Assembly: GCA_963555705.1 (NCBI GenBank)
Contig: OY743183.1
Coordinates: forward strand, 48,101,466-48,165,465
Source: Ligustrum vulgare
Lineage: Eukaryota > Streptophyta > Magnoliopsida > Lamiales > Oleaceae
Reading direction: 5' to 3'
DNA length: 64,000 bases
Each line of letters opens with the position of its first letter. Position 1 is the stretch's first letter. Positions 1-9,706 of the stretch are shown one piece after another. A model generated the notes under the pieces. It was not told where the DNA came from. It saw nothing but the letters and a program-made list of their open reading frames with translations, and did no database searches. Made by a program: the position numbers and the translations under genes.

Positions 1-1037
1 AAACATAGTATAATTGCAATTCAAGGACCCAAACTACCATATAATATAAAACTAAGTCCATAACTTCCAATTATTGCAAACTAAACATTTAAACTTCTAT
101 CTCTTATCATCTCAACCCTCAAACTTTTATGATTTCAACTTAAGTCCCAATAAAATCATTTGTTCAACTTAAGTCCTTATTCCATTGACCAATTGAATAT
201 TTGACTAGAGAATTTCATTGATTGTTGACTAGAGCCAAAAAAAAAAAGGGATTGTCACAATGATTGAATCGGATTGAAGATGATGAATGAAGATTGAATT
301 AGGTGAACAGATCAGGCGAATCAGGTGAGTGGATCAGATTCTGATCTGGAATATTGAGGAGAAAGTTAAATACTTGTCTGCCTTCTAAAGCGCCGGTAGC
401 TTGCTGTGTATGAATGAGAGAAGATGCAGCTGTTTTTTGCGTCTAATAATGTTCTGGAATCTAGAATTCGAGGCCTCGGCACTGAGATTTTGAAAATGAC
501 GGTGAAGTCATGTTAGAATCTGAATGGTGATTTGGTGGATTGCAATTAGTACAATCAAGTCAAGCTGCAGGAATCAACGACGAGGCACACGAGGCGAGTT
601 CTCGCTGACGCTCACAGGCGGATAAGATGCAGTCAGAAGCGGAGATGGAAGAATTCTTCGCCAATGAAATATCAACTCATCTGGTTGTTGAAGAAAGGGG
701 TAAATTGGATGTCAAAGATGAAGAAAATGTGAGCTTCGAAGAACTGATGTCACAATGGAGCTTTGGTGAAGATAGGAAAGCAAATTGTGGTTCAAAACTT
801 GGATCTCTGATTACTGACGTTTGTGTGGCTGCATTTGTGTGACTTTGCTGGTCCAAAAGTCTTGCAGAGCTGAAAAGCAAGAAAAATGATGAGACTAGTG
901 AGCAGCAATCACTTGGGAAGAGAAAGCACTCGATGCTACATCAACAAACTGGTGGTGAAATCCCATTTGAAGGGCCTAAGCCTCTGGAAGAGATTCTGAG
1001 GCAGAAAAGAGATGAAATAGCCTCTTCAGGTAACTGT
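1..1037. repeat. Direct segmental duplication, copy 1 (left flank)
   Basis: This stretch matches 46262-47297 almost base for base, 46,261 bp away in the same orientation. The match runs to the left window edge, so the duplicated unit extends further upstream. It continues rightward through the copia LTR and stops at about 1829, where copy 1 joins the Tat element and copy 2 continues into copia D. The first 230 bases are AT-rich and noncoding; a host-gene-like fragment lies at 627-1030. Confidence 0.9.
627..1030 (+). pseudogene. Unidentified host-gene fragment, interrupted by a stop (copy 1)
   Basis: A 71-codon frame starts MQSEAEMEEFFANEIS, is acidic, and stops at TGA 840-842. The same frame is then open for about 60 more codons (KSLAELKSKK, later KPLEEILRQKRDE) and ends at GCCTCTTCAG followed by GTAACT, which resembles an exon end with a splice donor. 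The copy at 46887 has the same TGA at 47100-47102, so the stop predates the duplication. A short unspliced intron around the stop is an alternative. The KPLEEILRQKR stretch recalls C-terminal parts of plant CCCH zinc-finger proteins, but no CCCH finger is visible and I do not assign a family. The open frame ends about 10 bases before the copia LTR. Confidence 0.45.
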
Positions 1038-1568
1038 TGTTAGAAGAAATTCAGAGAAACAAAATAAATGAATCAAACCAAAGGCCCGTGTTTACACGGT
1101 TTCCTTAAATCGAATTCTCCGCCTCACCGGGGTGCACGAGGTTTAGATCGGTGTTCAATTCCTAGGATACAATCGGTTGTCGGCTAGCGTTGCACTACGT
1201 TAACCGCCTATCGAACTAGGTGTGTTTAACTCTCAAAGAAATTTAACAAATGAAGAAAGGAAAGGAGAGGAAGCAACTAGAAATGGAAGAGAGGAGAGAA
1301 AACTGAATTTTCTGTTTTTTTTTCCTTCACTGCCTGTGGTTTTCTTCCAGCCGAGAATGGGTACTTTATATAGGTTAAAATCATTAGTAGTTTTATATCC
1401 ATTCAATTGTGAAACTGCTGAAATTTTAAATTCTGAAAACTGAAGCATAATTCCCATTCAACACAAAATGAAACTGAAGGGAGGTTATTAAATCTGATGG
1501 CTGGAGAAATAATTTGCATTCAACCTACAGAAATAAATTTGCATTCAACCAAAATTAATAATTTTCCA
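1038..1568 (-). mobile_element. Copia D-family LTR (3' LTR, duplicated copy)
   Basis: The LTR starts TGTTAG and ends TTTTCCA on the plus strand, 531 bp long. It matches the LTRs at 47298-47830 and 53598-54135. The element reads on the minus strand. A TATA-like CTATATAAAG (minus) lies near 1361-1372. It sits at the same host position as the left LTR of copia D, preceded by ACTGT where copy 2 has ACTAT, so it came from duplication of an already inserted element rather than a fresh insertion. Confidence 0.85.
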
Positions 1569-1829
1569 ACAATCCCCCACATGAATGAAAATTTTCCAAA
1601 GTTGAAGACTCGGGAGGGAAAGAGAGAGAGAGAGAGAGAGTAAAACGAATCAATCCTGCATAGGATAGGTAGCATTTAGCTTTGAACCTTCCCTTGTGAA
1701 AATATATCGGGTATTACTAGCAAGTCAGTGGATCAGATGCCTTGAACTGTTTCGCCATTTGTGTAAACCAAGACAATAGACCTCACACAGGATCATTCTA
1801 GACACAGCATAGTTCTCAATGTTGTGTTC
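1569..1829 (-). mobile_element. Copia D 3' internal end with polypurine tract, truncated
   Basis: Just inside the LTR the minus strand reads GTGGGGGAT, a typical polypurine tract. A (GA)n run occupies 1620-1640. The sequence matches 47831-48092 of copia D and then stops abruptly at GTTGTGTTCG (about 1829), where it joins the coding sequence of the Tat antisense ORF. There is no LTR end or target-site duplication at the joint, so it is a rearrangement breakpoint and not an insertion edge. Confidence 0.8.
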
Positions 1830-2816
1830 GAGGAACTGGAGGACGAGCCATTTGTGCCCATGCCGGGCTTGGCTTATGAAGTGACACCAGAGGGGGCGGA
1901 AAAGCTTAAGCATATTAAAACCAGCATCCTCCCCAGAGATGTCACTTTCAGCCCTTCGTTGTTCGACTCCCCCAGTTCGCCTCCAGCCAGGGCGGCCTTA
2001 ATTACCGAACAGTTTTGGACAGAGGGTTGGGCCGCCTTTTCCTCCAGTGCTACTCCTTCTCAGAAGCTGCTCGCTGCCAAGGCTATGAACACCAGAGCTC
2101 TGGCTCTCATTGACGAGGTAGAGTCAGGTAGCTCAACGGGATAAGAGGGATGCTGAGACTGCTCTTCGACCGTTGACAATATGCTCAAGGAGATCAATGA
2201 CCTTAAGGCCCAGCTATCCATAGCCCGAAAATCTTCTTCAGAAGAGAGGTCTAACGCGAAGCGCCTCCAAGAGGACAATGACAAATTGAAGCATGACCTC
2301 CATGCCTCTGAATCAGACGTGGCGGCCTTATGCAAAAAATGGGATGATTCCAATCGTGCACAGTCTATTGCCTCTAAGGCCTTGGCCGCCGCTAATGCAA
2401 CCAAGTTGAAGCTAGAAGCTGAGGCGGCAGCGATAAACGAAAAACTAGGGAGGGAGCTGGAGGCTAGGGCGAAAGCAGAGGAGGACCTTGCCTCCCTGGA
2501 AAAAAACATGCAAACAAGGATCACTGAAGTCTTAGAACAGACTGTCGCGACACGGGTGGAGAATGCTTTAAAAACTAGAGTGTCGGAAGCTGTCCAGGAC
2601 TTCAAGGACACCTTTGAAGAGACCCCTGAGTATGAGGCTATGTAGCGGGTTTTTGGGAACTTAGGGGCTAGGATGGCCTTGGGGGACGTGAAGGAGGCTT
2701 TTCCAACCTTGGACCTGTCCTCCATTGAAGCATTCTACCCCGAGCCTCAAGATGCTCTTGCAGATCCTTTAGACGCATCCAGCAAGGGCTCTCTAGAAGG
2801 CGTTCCTCCACACTGA
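1829..2816 (+). pseudogene. Antisense extra ORF of the Tat element, coiled-coil protein
   Basis: The plus strand, opposite to gag-pol, has one long frame broken in a few places. The N-terminal part (from FEELEDEPFVPMPG) is cut by the 1829 breakpoint. Small indels near 2141-2172 shift the frame and restore it. Residues from MLKEINDLKAQLS onward form a long Ala/Glu/Lys heptad-rich coiled coil, and TAG at 2643-2645 interrupts the tail, which continues in frame to TGA at 2814-2816 (ends EGVPPH). Tat-lineage elements are known to carry extra ORFs, sometimes antisense, between integrase and the 3' LTR, often called putative gypsy-type transposon proteins. Their role is not established. The strand and position fit that class; the exact family is inference. 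Confidence 0.7.
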
Positions 2817-3832
2817 TCTTCTTCCACCTCGGTGTAGTTGTTAGTTAGCGTTGTTCATTTTTGTTGTTTTCTCCTTCTCCTTCTTCTTTCTCTTCTTTTT
2901 TTGTAAGTGCTCCGGCACCTTAATACTGTAAATGCAACCTTTATTTGATCTGTAAATGCCTCATTTTTATGAATGGAATGGTTTATTTACATTTCGTCGT
3001 AGCAACGTTTCTAATAATCTGTTTAAGCATGAATATTTCCAAGTGCGAAGGCTTCGAAATTGTATGATGATATGTGGGACATTGTAAATGTCTAATTGTA
3101 AATGTCTAGTCCCTTAGATCTAACGAGCTTAATGTGTTCAAGTTTGCTGGTTGGATCTGATTTAAACCAACTTTTGGGCAGTTTTCACCTTATATTCATT
3201 ATCACTTATACTTATAACTTTGCATGAGCTTCTGCTAATGGCTTGAATATTTTTAACCCATACACCGTGGTTATGTTGTAAATTCGTAAGTCGTTTCGTT
3301 TTTAAAATAATATAGGGATTTTTACGCTTGATTACACAGTATTTAGTACACATATGTCTTACGGGCGCCTCGCCTAAGCGCATGTAGGAAAGCATCGACA
3401 ACTTTGTGTAAACGTTTAATATTTCACACAAGAGGGCGCTCTGTATGTATGGACTAACTTAAAGCGCCAAGGATTTTGGTTTATACGACAATATTTGGTT
3501 AAGTTCGAATGATTCCAAACGTATTGCACGGTGAATGGCGGTTAATGAGTACATGTACCTTAGATCCGAGTGGTTCGAAGCATTTATGTTTACTAGTAAA
3601 ATCTGATTGTGACAAACATTCGAACGCGTTTAAAAACTCCCAATTCTTACATGGTGATTGTAGTTTAACCTTATGAAAGTCCCTTGTCCTTAACAATTTT
3701 TATGCATAACGTGGACGTATGGCGTCATGACCAAAATAATCTTGGAACGTGCATTTATCCATTATGTTTGTCTAGTATAGAGATTGGCGTCATGACTAAA
3801 ATAATCTTGGATTGTAAAGGAGGAATTTAGTT
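2817..3832. other. Noncoding spacer of the Tat element
   Basis: About 1 kb between the antisense ORF and the end of integrase. It starts with a C/T-rich run at 2865-2900 that could serve the antisense ORF as 3' UTR. I see no conserved protein frame and no LTR end here. A short phrase (GGCGTCATGACCAAAATAAT, near-repeated as GACTAAAATAATC) occurs at 3721 and 3785. Confidence 0.5.
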
Positions 3833-4930
3833 TTATTGAAAATAGCGGCGAAGGTGGTCCGTGTTCCAAGGATTACATAGAGGTACTCCAGACAGGTCCT
3901 CAATTTTGTATGTTCCGGGTACCACCCCGACAACGACCTTGTAAGGGCCTTCCCAGTTAGGACCTAGAGTCCCTACTCCTGGCTCCTGTGTTGAAGGAAG
4001 AACCTTTTTGAGGACCAAGTCCCCAATATTGAAGCGTCGGCTCTTCACCCTTTTATTGTAGTATCGAGCCATCTTTTTCTGGTATTTGGCCATTACCACT
4101 TGGGAATCACTCCGCTTTTCCATGAGGAAATCTAAACCGGCCCTTTGCGCTTCCTCGTTCCTAACTTCGTCATAATGAATTAGACAAAGCGAAGGGACGC
4201 CGATTTCAACGGGGCATACCGCCTCGGCTCCATAGGCCAGCGAGAAGGGTGTTTCACCAGTAGCGTTGTACGAGGTGGTTCGAAGCGCCCATAACACTTG
4301 TGGTAGCTCGTCTACCCATGCGCCCTATCTGAATTCCAACTTCCTTTTCAGGGTATTTTTTATGGTCTTGTTCACTGCTTCGACCTGTCCGTTGGCTTGT
4401 GGGTGATGTGGAGATGAGAACAGCTTCTTAATCCCCAAATCGTCACATAACTCATCGACACTTCTGTTTTTGAACTGTTTCGCATTGTCACTAACCAGTG
4501 AATGTGGTATCCCGAATCGGCATATGATATTTTTCCAAATGAACTTGGTGGTGTTGGCCTCGGTGATCTTCATCAAAGGTTCTGCTTCGACCCATTTGGT
4601 GAAGTAGTCAATTGCTACTATCGCAAAGCAATTGTTACCAGCTCCTCTAGGCATAGGACCAATAATGTCAACCCCCCCCTTTGCAAAAGGTCAAGGGCTA
4701 GTCACCACAGTTAGCTCGTGGTGCGGATGATGTGGTATGGTCACGTGCCTTTGGCATTTATCGCATTTGCGCACGAAATCATGGGAATCCTTTCACATAG
4801 TAGGCCAAAAATACCCCTGTTTGAGGGCTTTCCGAGCTAGCGATAAAGCCCCGGCATGGTTTCCACATATGCCCTCATGGATTTCTCTCATCACATACTG
4901 CCCCTCCAGTAGCCCCACACATCTCAGCAA
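3833..4930 (-). pseudogene. Tat integrase
   Basis: This part of pol would insert the cDNA into the host genome. In minus-strand order it shows the zinc-binding N-terminus (HEGICGNHAGALSLARKALK, then CDKCQRH), the catalytic core with Asp in DYFTKWVEAEP, Asp in LVSDNAKQF and Glu in GQVEAVNKTIK, and a C-terminal region ending NPWNTDHLRRYFQ. In-frame stops break it: TGA just after YFWPTM (about 4791), a stop shortly before PFAKGGVDIIGP (about 4690), and TAG after KRKLEFR (about 4322). The reading frame otherwise continues across them, so decay is mainly by point mutation. Confidence 0.85.
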
Positions 4931-6061
4931 AGGAGAGGTGTAACTCCGCTTATAAAGTATGTCGTCCAAGAGTACGAAATTCACGGAGTATTTCTGCAAC
5001 TTCCGAGCTGCTTCTAGCTCATTCGGAACTGTCTGATGTTTTAAATAGGCGATCAGGGGATTCATCCAGGATTCCTCTTCTTCAATCGCCAAGATCTTCG
5101 GTCCTGACTCAATAGAGGAAGTCACCATGTGCTCAACTGGGATTAGATTGTGTAACTTCGAATCGCCGCTACTTGCCAGTTTGGACAGAGCATCGGCATT
5201 GGAATTTTCCGTCCTGGGGATGCGTTGCAACTCCATTTTCCCGAATTGCGCAGCCAAATTTCTTATTTTTTTCAAGTAAGCGGCCATAGAGGGTTCTTTG
5301 GCAGAAAATTGCCCGTTGAACTGGCTCACAACAAGTTTCGAATCGCTATTGGCCACCACGGATTTAATTTTCAGGGCTTTCGCAAGCCTTAGCCCGGCTA
5401 ATAACGCCTCGTATTCAGCAACATTGTTCGAGGCTTTGAATTCGAAGCGGATTGCACTGTGTAACTTAAACCCTTCTGGGCTTATTAACACTATTCCTGC
5501 GCCGGATCGTCCATCATCCGAGGACCCGTCAACGAACAATTTCCACTCTTGACCATCATGTTGGCTGTCATCCGTGTTATCTAACATTTCGACCTCAGGT
5601 GGATGTGTAAATTCAACTATGAAGTCCGCCAATGCCTGACCCTTTACAGTAGTCCGAGGCGCATAATGCAGGTCGAACTGGCTGATTTCTATTGCCCATT
5701 TCAGTAACCTTCCAGAAACATCTGGTTTTTGCAGCACTTGTCTCATGGGGAAGTTGGTCAGCACGTGTACAGAGTGTGATTGAAAATAGGGACGAAGCTT
5801 GCGAGAGGCTGTGATTAGCGAGAGAGAAAGCTTCTCCATATCTGGGTAGCGCGTCTCGGCGTCCAGCATAGCTTTGCTCATGTAATACATTGGTAACTGG
5901 CTCCCATCCTCCTCTCTAACTAACACTGAGCTAACAGCCTCCTTGGATACGGCCAGATATAGGTAGAGAGGCTCGCCAGCCTTTGGCTTTGATAGCAATG
6001 GGGGACGACCCAAAGAAGATTTCAGGTCGGCAAACTCCTGCTCGCATTCCGGTGTCCATTG
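4931..6061 (-). pseudogene. Tat tandem RNase H domains
   Basis: A frame of about 400 codons begins after a TGA near 6062. Its first third is the RT-linked gypsy RNase H region (LLSKPKAGEPLYLYLAVSKE through YAPRTTVKGQALADFIVEFT). It is followed from about 5545 downward by a second RNase H of the type acquired by Tat elements: FVDGSSDDGRSGAGIVL, the conserved Glu in NNVAEYEALLAGL, Asp in VVANSDSKLV, and NADALSKLASSG. The pair is a strong lineage marker. These enzymes remove the RNA strand during reverse transcription. The frame runs on into the integrase N-terminus. Confidence 0.85.
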
Positions 6062-6841
6062 GAATCATTTTCCCCCCTTTAGGACCTTAAAGAATGGCAA
6101 GCATTTGTCAGTGGATTTTGAGACGAATCGGTTCAAGGCTGCAATTCTTCCTGTTAAGCTTTGCACTTCCTTTGGATTTTGCGGCGACTGCATGTTTAGC
6201 AAAGAATTGATTTTGTCCGGATTGGCTTCGATTCCTCTCTTGTTCACCATGAATCCGAGGAATTTCCCAGATGCTACCCCGAAAGCACACTTCGTTGGGT
6301 TGAGTTTCATCCGATATCTTCTCAAAACATCAAACGCTTCTGATAGATGGAGGATATGATCTGCAGCGACCATGCTTTTGACCAGCATGTCATCAACATA
6401 CACCTCCATAGTATTCCCCAATTGTTTCGAGAACATGCGGTTTACCAACCTCTGATAGGTAGCTCCCGCATTCTTCAAGCCAAATGGCATAGCTCTGTAG
6501 CAATAGAGTCCCCTATCTGTGATAAATGAAGTATGCTCTTCATCCGATTAGAACATGGGGATTTGATTGTACCCGGAATATGCATCCATGAAGCTTAGCA
6601 ATTCATGTCCTGCTGTGGAGTCGACCAGTTGATCGATCCGGGGCAATGGAAAGCTGTCTTTGGGACATGCCTGGTTCAAGTTGGAAAAATCAATACACAC
6701 CCTCAATTTCCCATTGTGCTTTAGTACTAAAACAGGATTTGATACCCACTTCGGGTATCGGGACTCTCTGATGAAGCCATTTTTCAATAGCTTTGCGACC
6801 TCGTCTTTCAAGGCCTCATCCTTGTCCGAAATCATGGGCCT
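6062..6841 (-). pseudogene. Tat reverse transcriptase
   Basis: The RT core is spread over two frames separated by in-frame stops. The upstream piece has GKLRVCIDFSNLNQACPKD and FMDAYSGYNQI. After a TAA near 6549 it continues with RAMPFGLKNAGATYQRLVN, the catalytic MEVYVDDMLVKS, and FLGFMVNKRGIEANPDKI. A TGA near 6062 separates it from RNase H and another near 6842 separates it from protease. The motif order and spacing are those of Ty3/gypsy RT. The copy cannot make a continuous polyprotein. Confidence 0.85.
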
Positions 6842-8207
6842 TCACTTTTTCCTGTGCCCAGGGCTTCGGGGATCCAGCTGGAGCCGGTGACAGGCCTCCT
6901 TAGAATCGATCCCAATCATGTCACCATGCTTCCATGCGAATACATCGAGGTTTTGAAGTAGGAAGTCCTTCAATTGGCTCTTGTATTCGGTTGGCGAGTC
7001 CAGTCCGATCTGTAATTCTTTGATTGGATCAAGTGGGTCCACGCCGAAGCATTCCAACTTTTCGGCCGGGGTGGGGCAATTTCCACCCGTCATCCTGAGG
7101 TCTAGATCTGCTAGATCCTCTTCTAGGGTCATTGTGACATCCTTATCTCCATAAGGCCCTTCACCCAATCTTTCAGGGTCTGGAGCAGCCTCGACCATGG
7201 CTACATCACTGATCATGTTCAAGCTTCGATCTTGAAACTTCCGGATTGCATTTGTGTAGCAAGCCCGAGATTCTGTTTGGCTTCCCCTCACAGTTGCAAC
7301 GCCATGCTCCATGGAGAACTTCATGCAAATGTATTTGGTATGCGTTACAGCCCCCAAGTCAATAAGACCAGGCCTCCCAATTAAGCCATGATAGGAGGAG
7401 ATTTTGTCAACCACCAAGAATTCCATAGGGATTCTGGAGAGGGTCGGTGCTTGCCCTACTTCAGTCATAAGTGTTATGGATCCTCTAGGGGTTATACTGT
7501 CCCCCGTGAAACCGTATATTGGATCAGGGACTGGAATGAGTGGGGTGCTGATCCCCATCTTATCAAAAGTTACCCCGTAAATCACATTTACCGAGGCACC
7601 ATCATCCACCATCATTCGTGATAGCCCATTCTGAGCCACCACCACTCTGATAACCAATGCATCGTTGTGTGGGAAGTGCACTCCAACGGCATCGTCTTGC
7701 GTGAATGTGATAGGTTCCGTCCGAGGCATCCCAACAGGATGGGAATGGATATGATAGTTCACGTTGGCGGGCTGCTTGGCCTCTCTTATATACCTCTTTT
7801 GGGAGTTGTTTGTGCTCCCCCCTGGGTGGGGGCCTCCCAGTATTGTGTCGATTTCGCGAATGGGAAGGTCGGCCACTGGCATAGGTGGTTCCCGTGTATC
7901 TTTAGCATGTGCCGAGGCAGTATCTTGAACCTTATTCCTGTCTCTTTGACTATTGTCAATTCTTTCTTTAGTTGAATTCTTCCACGGAGCTCTCCTATCA
8001 GCTCGGTTGAACTTCTGGCCACCAGATTTTTGAGTTCTCCTTGTGTCGGGGGGAAAGTTACCCCCCCTTCTCCCCTGCACCTTTTGGTCAGCTAACATGT
8101 GGATTTCCTTGCAATCCTCTGTTGCGTGACCGTAATATCTGTGGTAGGCACAGTAAGCCCCAATCATGGGTGTTTTCCACTTCGGCCGCTTTCCACTCTC
8201 CCTTGAG
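6842..8207 (-). pseudogene. Tat gag C-terminus with zinc knuckle, and protease
   Basis: The frame of about 460 codons begins at the Athila A insertion site. Near its start is a knuckle-like CAYHRYYGHATEDC, the CX2HX4HX4C form usual in Tat gag. A basic linker follows, then the aspartic protease with MMVDDGASVNVIYGVTFDKMG as active-site region. A linker then leads towards RT (ends PRSPGHRKK before TGA). The 5' part of the same gag lies at 15955-17557 on the other side of element A; the two join cleanly once A and one CCGTG are removed. Confidence 0.8.
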
Positions 8208-8212
8208 CCGTG
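8208..8212. repeat. Target-site duplication of element A (left)
   Basis: CCGTG lies directly before the LTR start TGATGCGTG. The same five bases occur at 15950-15954 right after the other LTR end. This shows that element A inserted into the Tat gag region as a unit. Confidence 0.95.
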
Positions 8213-9692
8213 TGATGCGTGTCGCAATGCACCAAAATAATAAATAATTTCTTACTCGTCAAATATTAATTAATAATGTAGTAGCGAGAGTAAGGGTCAA
8301 TCCCACGAGGAACGGAAACTAATTTTAGTTGTTCGATCAATTAGAATGGAATGGGGGGTTTTTTTGTTTGAATTACTTGAATAAAAACTATGCATAAAAT
8401 AAATAATTAAATATGACTAGAGAATTAATATGAGAATAAATCTTGTTCTCAGGTTCGGTTGTGCACTCAATTAATGTTATACTTTTCCTTGTAACGTGTT
8501 TCTATTCCTAACTCAATTATCAATCATAAATAATCTACAAGCTCTGATTATCTAAATTCTTCCTTATGTGTATTGATTCAAAATAAGCTCTTTGAACCAA
8601 TTCTAGCCATGGACAATCCTAAACAAGCTCTTAGGATTTAATGCACGACTAGTATGAAAATTTAGAAGAATAGATTGAATTGGATCGTTAATTACACAAG
8701 CTCGAATTAAACGATCCAAGTTGAATTATTACTAAACCTGCACGAGATTTATTTGCTACTAAAGTAAAGATTCAATGACAATTACGGATCAAGAATCTAA
8801 ACATAGCATATTCATGAATCCAAAGATCAATAATCCAATTGGCCAAATTAAACTATTAATCAAATAAACTCAATTGAACATTCAAAACATAATAATACAA
8901 CAATTGAAATAAAGGAATAAATTCACGCTACTAATTTGTAGGAAAAGAAAATAACATAATTAAATTGACACAACTTGCCCTTTGAACAAGATATGAAATT
9001 TAGCCTAGCATTGTTGTGGTAGATTATTCAAGTTGCTTCATGAATTCCATTGTTGTTGATATTCTTGCACTTGAAAATCTCCCAAGAATGCTCTATATTT
9101 TTCTCTCAATTTTCCTCAATGTGTAGCATCTTTCAAAAATAATAAAAGTCTCTTTTTCTTGTCATGAAATTCCCTTTTTATAGCCTCAATTTCGTGCCCT
9201 AGCTTTGGGCTCAAGAAATCCCAAAATTATGGAAAGAATTAAAATAAGGAAATTTTTGGCTGGAAAGTTACGGCCGTAACTTTAACTTTACGGCCGTAAC
9301 ACGGTTTCTGCATATTTTCCTTAAATTGAGGTTATGGCCGTGACATGTCCCTTTACGGCCGTAACTGTGTTTCTGCACATTTTTCACCCTTTGAAGGTTA
9401 CGGCCGTAAATCCTCCTTTACGGCCGTAAACGTGTTTCTGCTTATTTTCTTCTTGATTCATCATACTTTTACGGCCGTGACTTTGTTACCTTACGACCGT
9501 AACTGTATTTGCACCTAAGTCCCCAAACTTCAATTTTGAGTGCATTTTGGTACTTTTTTCTTCTTTTCTCTTCTTTTATGATCCTATACAATGTAAAACA
9601 CAAAATGCATTAATAATACTTTAGATAGAATCACATTATGGCATATTCGAGGATATAAGTGCATAAAATAAACGTAAACATCACACTTATCA
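8213..9692 (-). repeat. Element A left (3') LTR
   Basis: 1,480 bp, plus-strand ends TGATGCGTGTCGC and CACTTATCA. On the element strand it starts TGATAAGTG. A palindrome array lies at about 9262-9505, and a TATA-like GGCTATAAAAAGGG (minus) near 9172-9184. It is very close in sequence to 14441-15949 apart from a duplicated segment of roughly 30 bases found only in the right LTR (about 14756-14790). Confidence 0.9.
9262..9505. repeat. Array of TTACGGCCGTAA palindromes in U3 (left LTR)
   Basis: About eight exact or near copies of the 12-bp palindrome TTACGGCCGTAA (some with TGAC or TGGC changes) fall within about 245 bases. They occur as pairs, each pair followed by a phrase like GTTTCTGCATATTTT. 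On the element strand the array lies just upstream of the TATA-like box, in U3. Confidence 0.85.
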
Positions 9693-9706
9693 AATCCCCC
9701 CACACT
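9693..9706 (-). promoter_or_regulatory. Polypurine tract of element A
   Basis: AATCCCCCCACAC lies directly inside the left LTR; on the minus strand this is a G-rich purine run next to the LTR start TGATAAGTG. Element B has the same at 18630-18643. This is the expected plus-strand primer site and fixes the element orientation. Confidence 0.85.

Noticed and set aside
2060..2725. 221-codon minus-strand open frame
   Set aside because: It is the antisense shadow of the Ala/Glu-rich coiled-coil frame on the plus strand; its Ser-rich composition is what that reverse reading would give.
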